Origin: CBDDCA01 sp965218205
GTDB taxonomy: Bacteria; Spirochaetota; Spirochaetia; WTKD01; G963693115
Direction: 5' to 3'
DNA: 64,000 nt
Assembly: GCA_965218205.1 (NCBI GenBank)
Contig: OZ244590.1
Location: forward strand, 1,116,001-1,180,000
The notes under the pieces are model-generated. The model worked only from the letters and a program-made list of their open reading frames with translations. It did not search any database and had not been told where the DNA came from. This document shows, piece after piece, positions 28,487 through 36,141 of the stretch. The position numbers and the translations under genes were made by a program. The first letter of the stretch is position 1. Each line of letters opens with the position of its first letter.

Positions 28487-31126
28487 ATGTCTATAAATTA
28501 TAATCCAACACATTCAAGTGATAAAAAATCTCATAAAAAATTGACTCCTATGTTACAGCAATACCATAAAGAAAAAACTCGATATAAAGATCATCTTTTA
28601 TTTTTTCGAGTAGGGGATTTTTTTGAATTATTTTTTGATGATGCAATTAGAGGAGCAAAATTACTTGATATTACCCTTACTAAAAGAAATAATGTAGTTA
28701 TGTGTGGGGTTCCTGCACATGCTATTGATGCATATGTAAAACGCTTACTCAAACAAGGAGAAAAGGTAGCGTTATGCGATCAAACAAGTCCTGCTCAAAA
28801 AGGAAATCTTGTCAAAAGAGAAGTGGTAGAAAAAATTACTCCAGGAACCATTAGTAATAGTGAATATTTAGAAAAAGCAGAGCATAATTATCTTTTAGCT
28901 ATATATCTTGTATCAAACACGTATCTTTGTGCTTGGATTGATGTTTCTACTGGAGATTTTACTGTAAAGCATATGAGTCAAAGTTATGAGCAACTGTATT
29001 CTTTAGTAGTACAAATTCAACCAAAAGAAATACTTGTTGCTGAATCTCAGTTACAGCATAAAAGTATACTACGATTACAACAAGAACAAGACTCATTGTG
29101 CATTACTTCTGTACAAGATTGGTTTTTTTCTGAAGATGAAGGAGAACGCTATCTACGTGATACATTAAAACTAGCAACACTGAAATCCTTATCTTTTGAA
29201 GGAGAAAATAAGAAGCTATTATTAGTAATTTCTGCTATTATGCAGTATATTTATGTAAACAACAGTTATGTTATGAAAGGAATTCATAGTATCATTATCC
29301 ATAATGATCAAGAGTATATGCAACTTGATTCTGATGCTATCTATAATCTTGAACTCTTTTATTCAATGCGAGAGCGAAAAGCAGAGCATTCTCTCTTACA
29401 TATTTTAGATTCAACTATCACTAAAATAGGGCATCGCTGTTTAGCGCAATGGCTTGCTCATCCATTACTTGATGAAACATATATCGACCATCGTCATAAC
29501 ACTATTGCTTTTTTTCTTGAACATTCGTCATTGCTTGCACAAATACAACAGAAATTATCCCAAATACATGATATTCCTCGCTTACTCACCCGTGTAGCTA
29601 CTTACAAAGCACATGCAAGAAATATAGCTTCATTATTACACAGTACTAAACATGCTTTAGAAATAGTCCAATTACTAAAAAAATATGATTATAAATGGAT
29701 TATTGAACATGATATACATAAGGCCATTGATGAGGAAAAAATAGCACAATTTATATCATATGTGGATAATTTTCTCAGTGATAATCCTCCAGTACATTTT
29801 GGTACAGAATATATTATTCGTAAAGGTGTTGATACTACTTTAGATGATTTACGTCATACCTATGAAAATGCAACAGATATTCTGAATGAATATGTTATGA
29901 AAGAAAATCACACTACCTCACAGAATTTACGTTTGAAATTTAATAAGGTAGTGGGGTACTTTTTTGAAATTTCACCGAGCTTAAGAGGAAAGCTCCCAGA
30001 CTACTTTATACTTCGACAGACACTTACAAATGCAGATAGATATAAAACTATTGAATTATCAGAACTTGAATCAAAGATATTGCAAGCAGAACAGCAGCGA
30101 CTTGAAAGAGAACAATTACTCTTTCGAAAAATGCTTGATGCCATTACGAGAATCATTCCTGATATTCAAAAGCTGGTGACATATATTGCTGAAATTGATG
30201 TGTTATGTAATTTTGCATCTAATGCCCGTAATTATCATTATACACGCCCAAAAATGTGTAAAGACAATACATTATATATTAAACAAGGAAGACATCCTGT
30301 TATTGAATATTATGCACATACTACTCAGTTTATCCCTAATAATCTTAAATTAGATGAGCAAGCACATACATTTGCTATATTGACTGCCCCTAATATGGCA
30401 GGAAAATCTACTTTTTTACGACAAAATGCACTTATTGTTCTTATGGCACAGATAGGATCGTATGTTCCTGCAGAATATGCTGAAATTGGTATCAGAGATA
30501 AAATCTTTTGTAGGGTAGGAGCGTCAGATAATCTTATTAAAGGAGATTCAACATTTTTATTAGAAATGAGTGAAACAGCCTATATCATTAAAAATGCTAC
30601 ATCAAAAAGCTTAGTGATAATGGATGAAATAGGCAGAGGAACAAGCATCAATGATGGGAAAGCACTTGCACAAGCAATAGCTGAATATTTTATCAATCAA
30701 AAAATTTTTACCATATTTGCTACACATTATCACTCTTTAACACAATTAAAGCATACTAACATACAATATCTCACACTGAGTATTAGTATTCATAGTGAAC
30801 AAATAATCTTTACAAGGAAACTGAAAGAAGGTATAGCAAAAAGCTCCTATGGGATAGAAGTTGCTCAGCTTGCTGGGGTTGATACAAATATCATACAAAG
30901 AGCAAAAAATTTACTTATGAACAAACAGGATACAAATGAAAATGATACTCAAAAAGAAACAGTACGAGAATCGCAATTATCTCAAGCATCTCAACAAAAT
31001 AATCAGATAGAATCGTATCTGAAACAGCTGGATGCATTAAAAGAGATAAATTTACATGATATTACTCCCTTAGAAGCTATGACTCATTTACAAACTGTTC
31101 TTTCGGTGCTAAAAAAATACTTCTGA
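28487..31126 (+). CDS. mutS: DNA mismatch repair protein MutS
   Basis: The protein has 879 residues, normal for MutS1. It recognises mismatches and small loops and starts repair with MutL. The mismatch-reading domain shows the Phe-X-Glu motif in VGDFFELFFDDA (about residue 45). The ATPase has Walker A APNMAGKST (634-642), Walker B IMDEIGRGTS and ATHYHSL. A C-terminal helix pair (KEINLHDITPLEAMTHL) is the dimer/tetramer segment. Its activity would directly set the slippage rate of the G16, T14 and tandem repeats elsewhere in this window. GAAGGGA lies about 11 nt before the ATG. Confidence 0.96.
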   Translation: MSINYNPTHSSDKKSHKKLTPMLQQYHKEKTRYKDHLLFFRVGDFFELFFDDAIRGAKLLDITLTKRNNVVMCGVPAHAIDAYVKRLLKQGEKVALCDQTSPAQKGNLVKREVVEKITPGTISNSEYLEKAEHNYLLAIYLVSNTYLCAWIDVSTGDFTVKHMSQSYEQLYSLVVQIQPKEILVAESQLQHKSILRLQQEQDSLCITSVQDWFFSEDEGERYLRDTLKLATLKSLSFEGENKKLLLVISAIMQYIYVNNSYVMKGIHSIIIHNDQEYMQLDSDAIYNLELFYSMRERKAEHSLLHILDSTITKIGHRCLAQWLAHPLLDETYIDHRHNTIAFFLEHSSLLAQIQQKLSQIHDIPRLLTRVATYKAHARNIASLLHSTKHALEIVQLLKKYDYKWIIEHDIHKAIDEEKIAQFISYVDNFLSDNPPVHFGTEYIIRKGVDTTLDDLRHTYENATDILNEYVMKENHTTSQNLRLKFNKVVGYFFEISPSLRGKLPDYFILRQTLTNADRYKTIELSELESKILQAEQQRLEREQLLFRKMLDAITRIIPDIQKLVTYIAEIDVLCNFASNARNYHYTRPKMCKDNTLYIKQGRHPVIEYYAHTTQFIPNNLKLDEQAHTFAILTAPNMAGKSTFLRQNALIVLMAQIGSYVPAEYAEIGIRDKIFCRVGASDNLIKGDSTFLLEMSETAYIIKNATSKSLVIMDEIGRGTSINDGKALAQAIAEYFINQKIFTIFATHYHSLTQLKHTNIQYLTLSISIHSEQIIFTRKLKEGIAKSSYGIEVAQLAGVDTNIIQRAKNLLMNKQDTNENDTQKETVRESQLSQASQQNNQIESYLKQLDALKEINLHDITPLEAMTHLQTVLSVLKKYF

Positions 31127-31155
31127 ACATACTATACAAAATTAAAACAGCAAAA

Positions 31156-32256
31156 TTAAAATAATTGATATGATAATTGAGATAGATAGCGATCTATATC
31201 AAACTTATCAAAAAAAGGAGAAAAGCTTTTTCCTTCATGCAACCTCATAACAATTTGAGCAGACATTCTTTGTGAAGGTACCACTTTAATAAAAGGGTAC
31301 TCCTTTTCAAGATTAGCTCGTGGAATAGTATCAAGCGTTACTATATCTTCAAATAAACCTTCTTCATATAATGTTTGAAATCTTTCTAACGCAGGATGTG
31401 AAAACACTGGATGTATTACCGCAACATGCACTGATTTTACTTTCTTTTTTGCAAGTGATCGTAAAATTGCCTCAACAGATCCTCCTGTATCTATCATATC
31501 ATCAACTATCCATATTTCTTTTTCACCCAGATCAGTAGAACTTAAAATATTGACTGACTCAATGGTATTTACACGCGTATAATCTCTTTGTTTATAGCTA
31601 TTTATAAAATCGGTATGAAACGCAAGAGCAAAATCACGAGCCATAGATTCTCCACTTGAATCTACTGAACAAAAAAGCCAATTATTCTTTACTTCTTCAT
31701 CTAACTTTTGTTTTGTCTTTACATAATTGCTTGCTATAAATTCCATAAGTTGTAATGTGGCAGGAATGTCCTCTATTGAGCAAATGGTAGGATCCACAAT
31801 CGATTTACTTTTGTTTGAATGTAATTGATACGTGAGAATATAGTTTACTCCTAAATTGGCAAGAATCTTAAAATGAACCCATAAAGCAACACTGCTTCTT
31901 CCCATAGCTCTATCAGAGCGTGCAGGGGAACAATATGGCTCAAACAAAATAACGCGTCCAGGATCACATCTACGAATAGCATCTACTGTGTTGTACAGTT
32001 GAATTTTAGCTTTTGCTGGATCGTGATCAATCATGCTTCTCCCAGAATTGGCAAATAAGAATATGTCTTTTCCTCTAATAGTTAAGTCAAGGACAGCCTC
32101 TATTTCTCCATCAGCAAATGTTGTAATGCCAACACTATGCGGTTTATGATTAGAATACCCTCTTGCATAAAATTCTGGAAAAAGGCATAATTCTTCAAAT
32201 ACTGCATTAGCGTAATTTTCCATAGATTTTGTAGATAAAATTTGAAGTGAATTCAT
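31156..32256 (-). CDS. prs: Ribose-phosphate pyrophosphokinase (PRPP synthetase)-like protein
   Basis: The protein has 366 residues from ATG 32256. It would make PRPP from ribose 5-phosphate and ATP for nucleotide synthesis. The PRPP-binding loop VDDMIDTGGS is diagnostic; the N-terminal half has RSDRAMGRSS where classical Prs has an ARQDRK-type loop, so this is a divergent, longer, spirochaete-type member. The frame is open to 32340, but that would run through the recA start. ATG 32256 (MNSLQ) is preferred to ATG 32265 because TATACT (complement of 32266-32271) ends 9 nt before it. No Shine-Dalgarno is present. It is divergent from recA and convergent with mutS. Confidence 0.85.
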   Translation of the reverse strand: MNSLQILSTKSMENYANAVFEELCLFPEFYARGYSNHKPHSVGITTFADGEIEAVLDLTIRGKDIFLFANSGRSMIDHDPAKAKIQLYNTVDAIRRCDPGRVILFEPYCSPARSDRAMGRSSVALWVHFKILANLGVNYILTYQLHSNKSKSIVDPTICSIEDIPATLQLMEFIASNYVKTKQKLDEEVKNNWLFCSVDSSGESMARDFALAFHTDFINSYKQRDYTRVNTIESVNILSSTDLGEKEIWIVDDMIDTGGSVEAILRSLAKKKVKSVHVAVIHPVFSHPALERFQTLYEEGLFEDIVTLDTIPRANLEKEYPFIKVVPSQRMSAQIVMRLHEGKSFSPFFDKFDIDRYLSQLSYQLF

Positions 32257-32265
32257 GCTAAACAT

Positions 32266-32273
32266 AGTATAAT
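32266..32273. promoter_or_regulatory. Overlapping divergent -10 boxes of prs and recA
   Basis: AGTATAAT reads TATAAT on the + strand (32268-32273, toward recA) and TATACT on the - strand (32271-32266, toward prs). If both are used, the two polymerases would compete for the same bases. For recA the predicted start near 32280 gives a 33-nt leader carrying AAGGAAGGG. No SOS-box-like palindrome was evident. Confidence 0.4.
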
Positions 32274-32312
32274 ATGTATAAGAAAAAAAATAAATAACTA
32301 AGGAAGGGTTAT

Positions 32313-33584
32313 ATGGACAAAAAATTGAAATTGAATGCAAATACGAAAATAGAGGATAGCAATGAACGAAAAAAAGCGTTTGAGGCAGCTCGTCAGATGA
32401 TAGAAAAGCAATTTGGGAAAGGAGCTATTATTCAACTCGGTGATTCTAGTGTTTCTCAAGATATTCAATGTATTCCTTCGGGCTCACTTATCCTCGATAG
32501 AGTGTTAGGCGTAGGGGGATACCCTCGAGGCAGAATTATTGAGATATACGGACCTGAATCGTCAGGAAAGACTACATTAGCATTGCATGCTATTGCAGAA
32601 GCACAAAAAGGAGGGGGAACTGCAGCATTTATTGATGCAGAGCATGCGTTAGATCCAAATTATGCAAAAAATCTCGGTGTTGATATTGATTCACTATGGG
32701 TGTCTCAGCCCGATAATGGAGAACAAGCCTTAGAGATAGCCGAACAACTGGTACGTTCTGGTGCTACTGACATTATTGTTATTGACTCTGTTGCTGCACT
32801 TACGCCAAAAGCAGAAATAGCAGGACTTATGGGAGATTCCATAGTAGGTGCACAAGCACGCCTTATGAGTCAGGCTTTACGAAAACTTACTGGTATCATA
32901 AACAAAAGTTCTTGTTGTTTAATTTTTATCAATCAAATACGTATGAAAATTGGGGTTATGTTTGGAAGTCCCGAAACTACAAGTGGAGGAAATGCTCTTA
33001 AATTTTATGCCTCTATGCGTCTTGACATACGAAGAGTTGATAAAATAACCGAAGGAGCAGAAAATTATATAGGAAACAAAGTGAAAGTAAAGGTAGCAAA
33101 AAATAAAGTTGCTCCTCCTTTTAAGGTAGCTACCTTTGCCATTTATTATGGAAAAGGCATGTCTCGTGAAGAAAATATATTAGAGCTTGCCATTGAAATG
33201 GACTTTGCTAAAAAAACAGGAAGCTGGTACTCTTTAGGAGAGGAAAAGATGGGGCAAGGGAAGGAAAATGCTATTCAGTACTTAAAAGATCATGAAGATA
33301 TTGCACAAAATTTGGAGAATAAAATAAAGGAACAATTATTTCCTGCAAAAACAAAAGATACCAGCAATGCTGATACAGTGGCCAACGAAGATGTCAAAAA
33401 AGATACCAGTAAAGACACAAGTAAAGATGTGCAAGAACAAACACCTACAACAGCAACAGATGCCAGTAATGCTGATACAGTAGCCAATGAAGATGCCAAA
33501 AAAGATACAAGTACAGATACAAGTAAAAATGCACAAGAACAAACAAACGAAATAACTGTTGATAGTACCGCTGAATCACAGTAA
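32313..33584 (+). CDS. recA: Recombinase RecA with long repeated C-terminal tail
   Basis: The protein has 423 residues, about 70 longer than usual. RecA forms filaments on single-stranded DNA, pairs homologous strands and triggers LexA-type cleavage. Walker A is GPESSGKT (80-87); MGDSIVGAQARLMSQALRKL, the INQIRMKIGVMFG loop and NKVAPPFK are canonical. After the normal end (about residue 347) comes a hydrophilic tail of Asp, Thr, Ser, Lys and Ala made of two 34-residue copies (DTSNADTVANED...). RecA tails in other bacteria are acidic and dampen activity; here the tail is much longer. AAGGAAGGG 7 nt upstream is a strong Shine-Dalgarno. It starts a run toward scpA. Confidence 0.96.
   Translation: MDKKLKLNANTKIEDSNERKKAFEAARQMIEKQFGKGAIIQLGDSSVSQDIQCIPSGSLILDRVLGVGGYPRGRIIEIYGPESSGKTTLALHAIAEAQKGGGTAAFIDAEHALDPNYAKNLGVDIDSLWVSQPDNGEQALEIAEQLVRSGATDIIVIDSVAALTPKAEIAGLMGDSIVGAQARLMSQALRKLTGIINKSSCCLIFINQIRMKIGVMFGSPETTSGGNALKFYASMRLDIRRVDKITEGAENYIGNKVKVKVAKNKVAPPFKVATFAIYYGKGMSREENILELAIEMDFAKKTGSWYSLGEEKMGQGKENAIQYLKDHEDIAQNLENKIKEQLFPAKTKDTSNADTVANEDVKKDTSKDTSKDVQEQTPTTATDASNADTVANEDAKKDTSTDTSKNAQEQTNEITVDSTAESQ
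33357..33560 (+). repeat. Two 102-bp direct repeats in the recA tail
   Basis: Copy 1 starts at 33357 and copy 2 at 33459, exactly 102 bp apart and in frame. Shared landmarks are AATGCTGATACAGT and CAAGAACAAACA. Copies have diverged at several positions, so the duplication is not very recent. Confidence 0.8.
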
Positions 33585-33622
33585 GATGCTGAAATACATC
33601 ATAGGAAGAAATAATAAGTAGT

Positions 33623-34414
33623 ATGGAACATACACATTTAGAACACACAGATGATCAGAAACATATTTCTGATAAAGAGCGTTTGGTACAGAGTCACATA
33701 CATGTCTCTGTAAAACATTTTGATGGCCCTTTAGATATATTGCTTTTATTAGTACAAAAAAATAAAATTGATATCTATGATATTCCTATAGCTGAAATAA
33801 CAGAGCAGTATCTTGTATTTTTACGTGAGTTAGTAGAAAAAGATCTTGAAAATCTCACTGAATTTTATAAAATGGCAACATTATTGTTATACATAAAATC
33901 TCGTATGTTACTTCCTCTTCAACATGTTGATGATTTAGAAGAAATGGAAGATCCACGTACAGAACTTGTAGATAAGCTCATAGAATATCAAAAATTTAAG
34001 AAACTCTCAGGTTTATTACAAAAACAATTATATGAATCTCCGCCATTGCTTTTACGAAAAGAGCCTGATATACTGCCACTTACTGCTCCAACTGAGTTAG
34101 AGTGGAAAGAGATGACTCCATTAAGTTTGCTTCAATCTTTCTTAAAGATAGTTGATTCTAATAAGGAAGTAGAAAGAATAATAGACTTACATGAAGAAGT
34201 AACAATAAAACAAAAAATTACTGTTATATATGAACTTATGGAAAAGCACAAACAATTTACTTTTAGTGATATTGTTGGTACAAAAAGTATACTCTCATTA
34301 GTATGTAGCTTGCTTGCTGTATTAGAACTGCTAAAACAACAGGTTATACGTGCAATACAAAAACAATCGTATGGTGTTATATACTTACAAAAGAGAGAAA
34401 CGGTACTACCATAA
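33623..34414 (+). CDS. scpA: Segregation and condensation protein A
   Basis: The protein has 263 residues. ScpA is the kleisin that closes the SMC ring in chromosome condensation, with ScpB bound to its middle. The N-terminal motif FDGPLDILLLLVQKNKIDIYDIPI is the family hallmark, followed by YLVFLREL and ATLLLYIKSRMLLP; a C-terminal winged helix (FTFSDIVGTK, about 205-260) would bind the SMC head. scpB follows after 24 bp and an rluB-like gene after that, the classical scpA-scpB-rluB order. Confidence 0.94.
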   Translation: MEHTHLEHTDDQKHISDKERLVQSHIHVSVKHFDGPLDILLLLVQKNKIDIYDIPIAEITEQYLVFLRELVEKDLENLTEFYKMATLLLYIKSRMLLPLQHVDDLEEMEDPRTELVDKLIEYQKFKKLSGLLQKQLYESPPLLLRKEPDILPLTAPTELEWKEMTPLSLLQSFLKIVDSNKEVERIIDLHEEVTIKQKITVIYELMEKHKQFTFSDIVGTKSILSLVCSLLAVLELLKQQVIRAIQKQSYGVIYLQKRETVLP

Positions 34415-34438
34415 AAAACAGAGAAAAAGAGAAAAGCA

Positions 34439-35035
34439 ATGAACACTCAAGAACAAAAGAAAAAAAAAGAAAGAATTACTAAGAAAGGTACTACGGTACT
34501 CATAAAAAAGCTGGAAGCTATTTTATTTTTAGAAGGCAAATACAGTCATAAAAAAGAACTTGCAGAAAAACTTTCTTGTAGTATAGAAGAGCTTGACAAC
34601 GCAGTATCAGTACTTACTGATATATACAAAAAAAATGGGCATGCATTTTATATAGAACAGAATAAAAATAGTTTGATGCTCATGATCAATCGTAATGGCA
34701 TTGAAGATGTTATAACTCCCTATGAAGGAATAAAAAAAGAAGGATTGTCGCGTACAGTATTAGAAACATTGGCAATTATCGCCTACTCTCAACCTATTAC
34801 AAAATCAGAAATAAATTCAATTCGCGGAGTAAACTCTAGTAATGCTATATCATATTTGTTAGAGAAAAATATTATTGTCATAGCAGGAAAACGTGCTATT
34901 CCAGGACAACCGAACGAGTACATTACTACTCCTGAATTTCTTACTATTTTTAAGCTCAGCAGTATTACCGAGTTGCCTGTGTTAGAAGAAAAAGACAGAG
35001 CGTTGTTTGTGAAAACACCTACAGAAGGAGAATAA
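34439..35035 (+). CDS. scpB: Segregation and condensation protein B
   Basis: The protein has 198 residues. ScpB dimers bind ScpA and regulate the SMC complex. Two winged-helix domains are expected: the first includes KKLEAILFLEGKYSHKKELAEKL-like sequence (residues 23-46), the second LETLAIIAYSQPITKSEI and IRGVNSSNAISYLLEKN, both diagnostic. The N-terminus is unusually Lys-rich (residues 5-24). GAGAAAAG before the ATG is a weak Shine-Dalgarno. It is co-directional with scpA and the following pseudouridine synthase. Confidence 0.94.
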   Translation: MNTQEQKKKKERITKKGTTVLIKKLEAILFLEGKYSHKKELAEKLSCSIEELDNAVSVLTDIYKKNGHAFYIEQNKNSLMLMINRNGIEDVITPYEGIKKEGLSRTVLETLAIIAYSQPITKSEINSIRGVNSSNAISYLLEKNIIVIAGKRAIPGQPNEYITTPEFLTIFKLSSITELPVLEEKDRALFVKTPTEGE

Positions 35036-35047
35036 TGTATATCCTAT

Positions 35048-35839
35048 ATGCATACAAATGAAGCAGAAGCTATAACTACATATTCTCTGCGTTTAGATAG
35101 TTTTCTCTCTAAAGCAGGACTTTGTTCACGAAGAAAAGCAAAGATGTATATTGAACAAGGCAGTATTACAGTAAACAATACTGTTTGCTACGACGCATCG
35201 TATCGGGTATTTCCTCAAAGAGATAGTGTATTGCATAATAAACAAGTATATACGCTTGTAGAAAAAAAAGTATACTTTGTTTTTCATAAGCCAATAAAAG
35301 TAGAGTCTACAAATCAAGTACAGCGAGAACATTCACAGAGAAAGACAAGCCGTGCTTTTTTGCAGCATGTATACAATGGGCATCTTTTTTCAATAGGAAG
35401 GCTTGATTATCTTAGTACAGGATTACTTTTGTTTACCAATGATGGAGAGTTATGCTATAAGCTCACACATCCTAAATTTCAGGTAAAAAAAATATATCTT
35501 GTAAAAACAGCTACTCCTGTTTCAAAATCTATTCTTGATACATGGAAACGAGGAATACGTATCAACAATATACTCTATACACTGCATTCGTATCATGAGC
35601 ATCACAATAATACAGTCAAACTTACGTTATGTGAAGGGAAAAAAAGAGAAATACGTCAAGTGTTAGAGTATTTTTCATTAAAGATATTGATGTTGCATAG
35701 AACACAGTTTGCTAACATTACATTGAATAATCTTGCTGTTGGTGATTGTAGAGCCTTGACTTCTAAAGAGTTACATATGCTAAAAAAAATGGTATCTGCA
35801 AGCTCAAGGATTAAGTGCGACAAAAACAGTAGCTTTTGA
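35048..35839 (+). CDS. RluB/RsuA-family pseudouridine synthase, possible C-terminal frameshift
   Basis: The protein has 263 residues as read. The family isomerises uridines in rRNA; members beside scpAB usually modify 23S rRNA (RluB). An S4 RNA-binding domain is at residues 10-55 (LDSFLSKAGLCSRRKAKMYI), and the catalytic motif GRLDYLSTGLLLFTNDGEL carries the active Asp. KKREIRQVLEYF near residue 205 is also conserved. A run of eight A (35782-35789) lies 24 codons before the stop. With seven A the frame would continue to 35957, replacing the short Ser/Lys/Asn tail with about 56 residues that look protein-like (KFTFQWPYLSETL). Either a slippery tract or a frameshift is possible. Confidence 0.9.
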   Translation: MHTNEAEAITTYSLRLDSFLSKAGLCSRRKAKMYIEQGSITVNNTVCYDASYRVFPQRDSVLHNKQVYTLVEKKVYFVFHKPIKVESTNQVQREHSQRKTSRAFLQHVYNGHLFSIGRLDYLSTGLLLFTNDGELCYKLTHPKFQVKKIYLVKTATPVSKSILDTWKRGIRINNILYTLHSYHEHHNNTVKLTLCEGKKREIRQVLEYFSLKILMLHRTQFANITLNNLAVGDCRALTSKELHMLKKMVSASSRIKCDKNSSF

Positions 35840-35957
35840 AGAAGAGCCAACAAAATTTACTTTCCAGTGGCCATATCTATCAGAAACATTGTCTCGTTCG
35901 TATACTGAGACACGAGGGGATACGAGAAGCATAGAAAGAACGAGATTGGCTTCTTGA
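35782..35957 (+). other. A8 tract and open +1 extension of the rluB-like gene
   Basis: Reading +1 relative to the upstream gene, all codons from 35784 to the TGA at 35955 are open (57 sense codons) and lack their own good start codon. Contraction of A8 to A7 would fuse this stretch to the synthase. The composition (FEEEPTKFTFQWP) resembles coding rather than random AT-rich sequence. The rest of 35958-36129 is intergenic: G tract, promoter and leader of the next gene. Confidence 0.4.
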
Positions 35958-36008
35958 TTCGTAATAATACATTATATAAATGAGTTATATAAAAGTGTAA
36001 AAAAAATC

Positions 36009-36024
36009 GGGGGGGGGGGGGGGG
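36009..36024 (+). repeat. Poly-G tract, 16 G
   Basis: Sixteen consecutive G stand in an AT-rich spacer, the only long G or C run in the window. The tract ends 25 nt before the -35 box of the large lipoprotein gene. G tracts of 8-16 bases near tpr promoters in Treponema pallidum vary in length and alter transcription. Confidence 0.9.
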
Positions 36025-36049
36025 TAAAATAATAAAAGTGTATACAATA

Positions 36050-36079
36050 TTGCCATAAAAAAGAAAATACTGCTATAAT
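36050..36079 (+). promoter_or_regulatory. Promoter of the Ig/Kelch lipoprotein
   Basis: TTGCCA (36050-36055) and TATAAT (36074-36079) are spaced by 18 bp. The predicted start near 36086 gives a leader of about 56 nt ending with GGAGG (36132-36136), 5 nt before ATG 36142. Confidence 0.6.
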
Positions 36080-36141
36080 AAGGAATATAAGGATGATGAG
36101 CAATTATCATACTAATGACATAAAACAATATGGAGGATCAT

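Noticed and set aside
32257..32340. N-terminal extension of the PRPP synthetase-like protein
   Set aside because: It would overlap the recA start and Shine-Dalgarno and contains no conserved residues.
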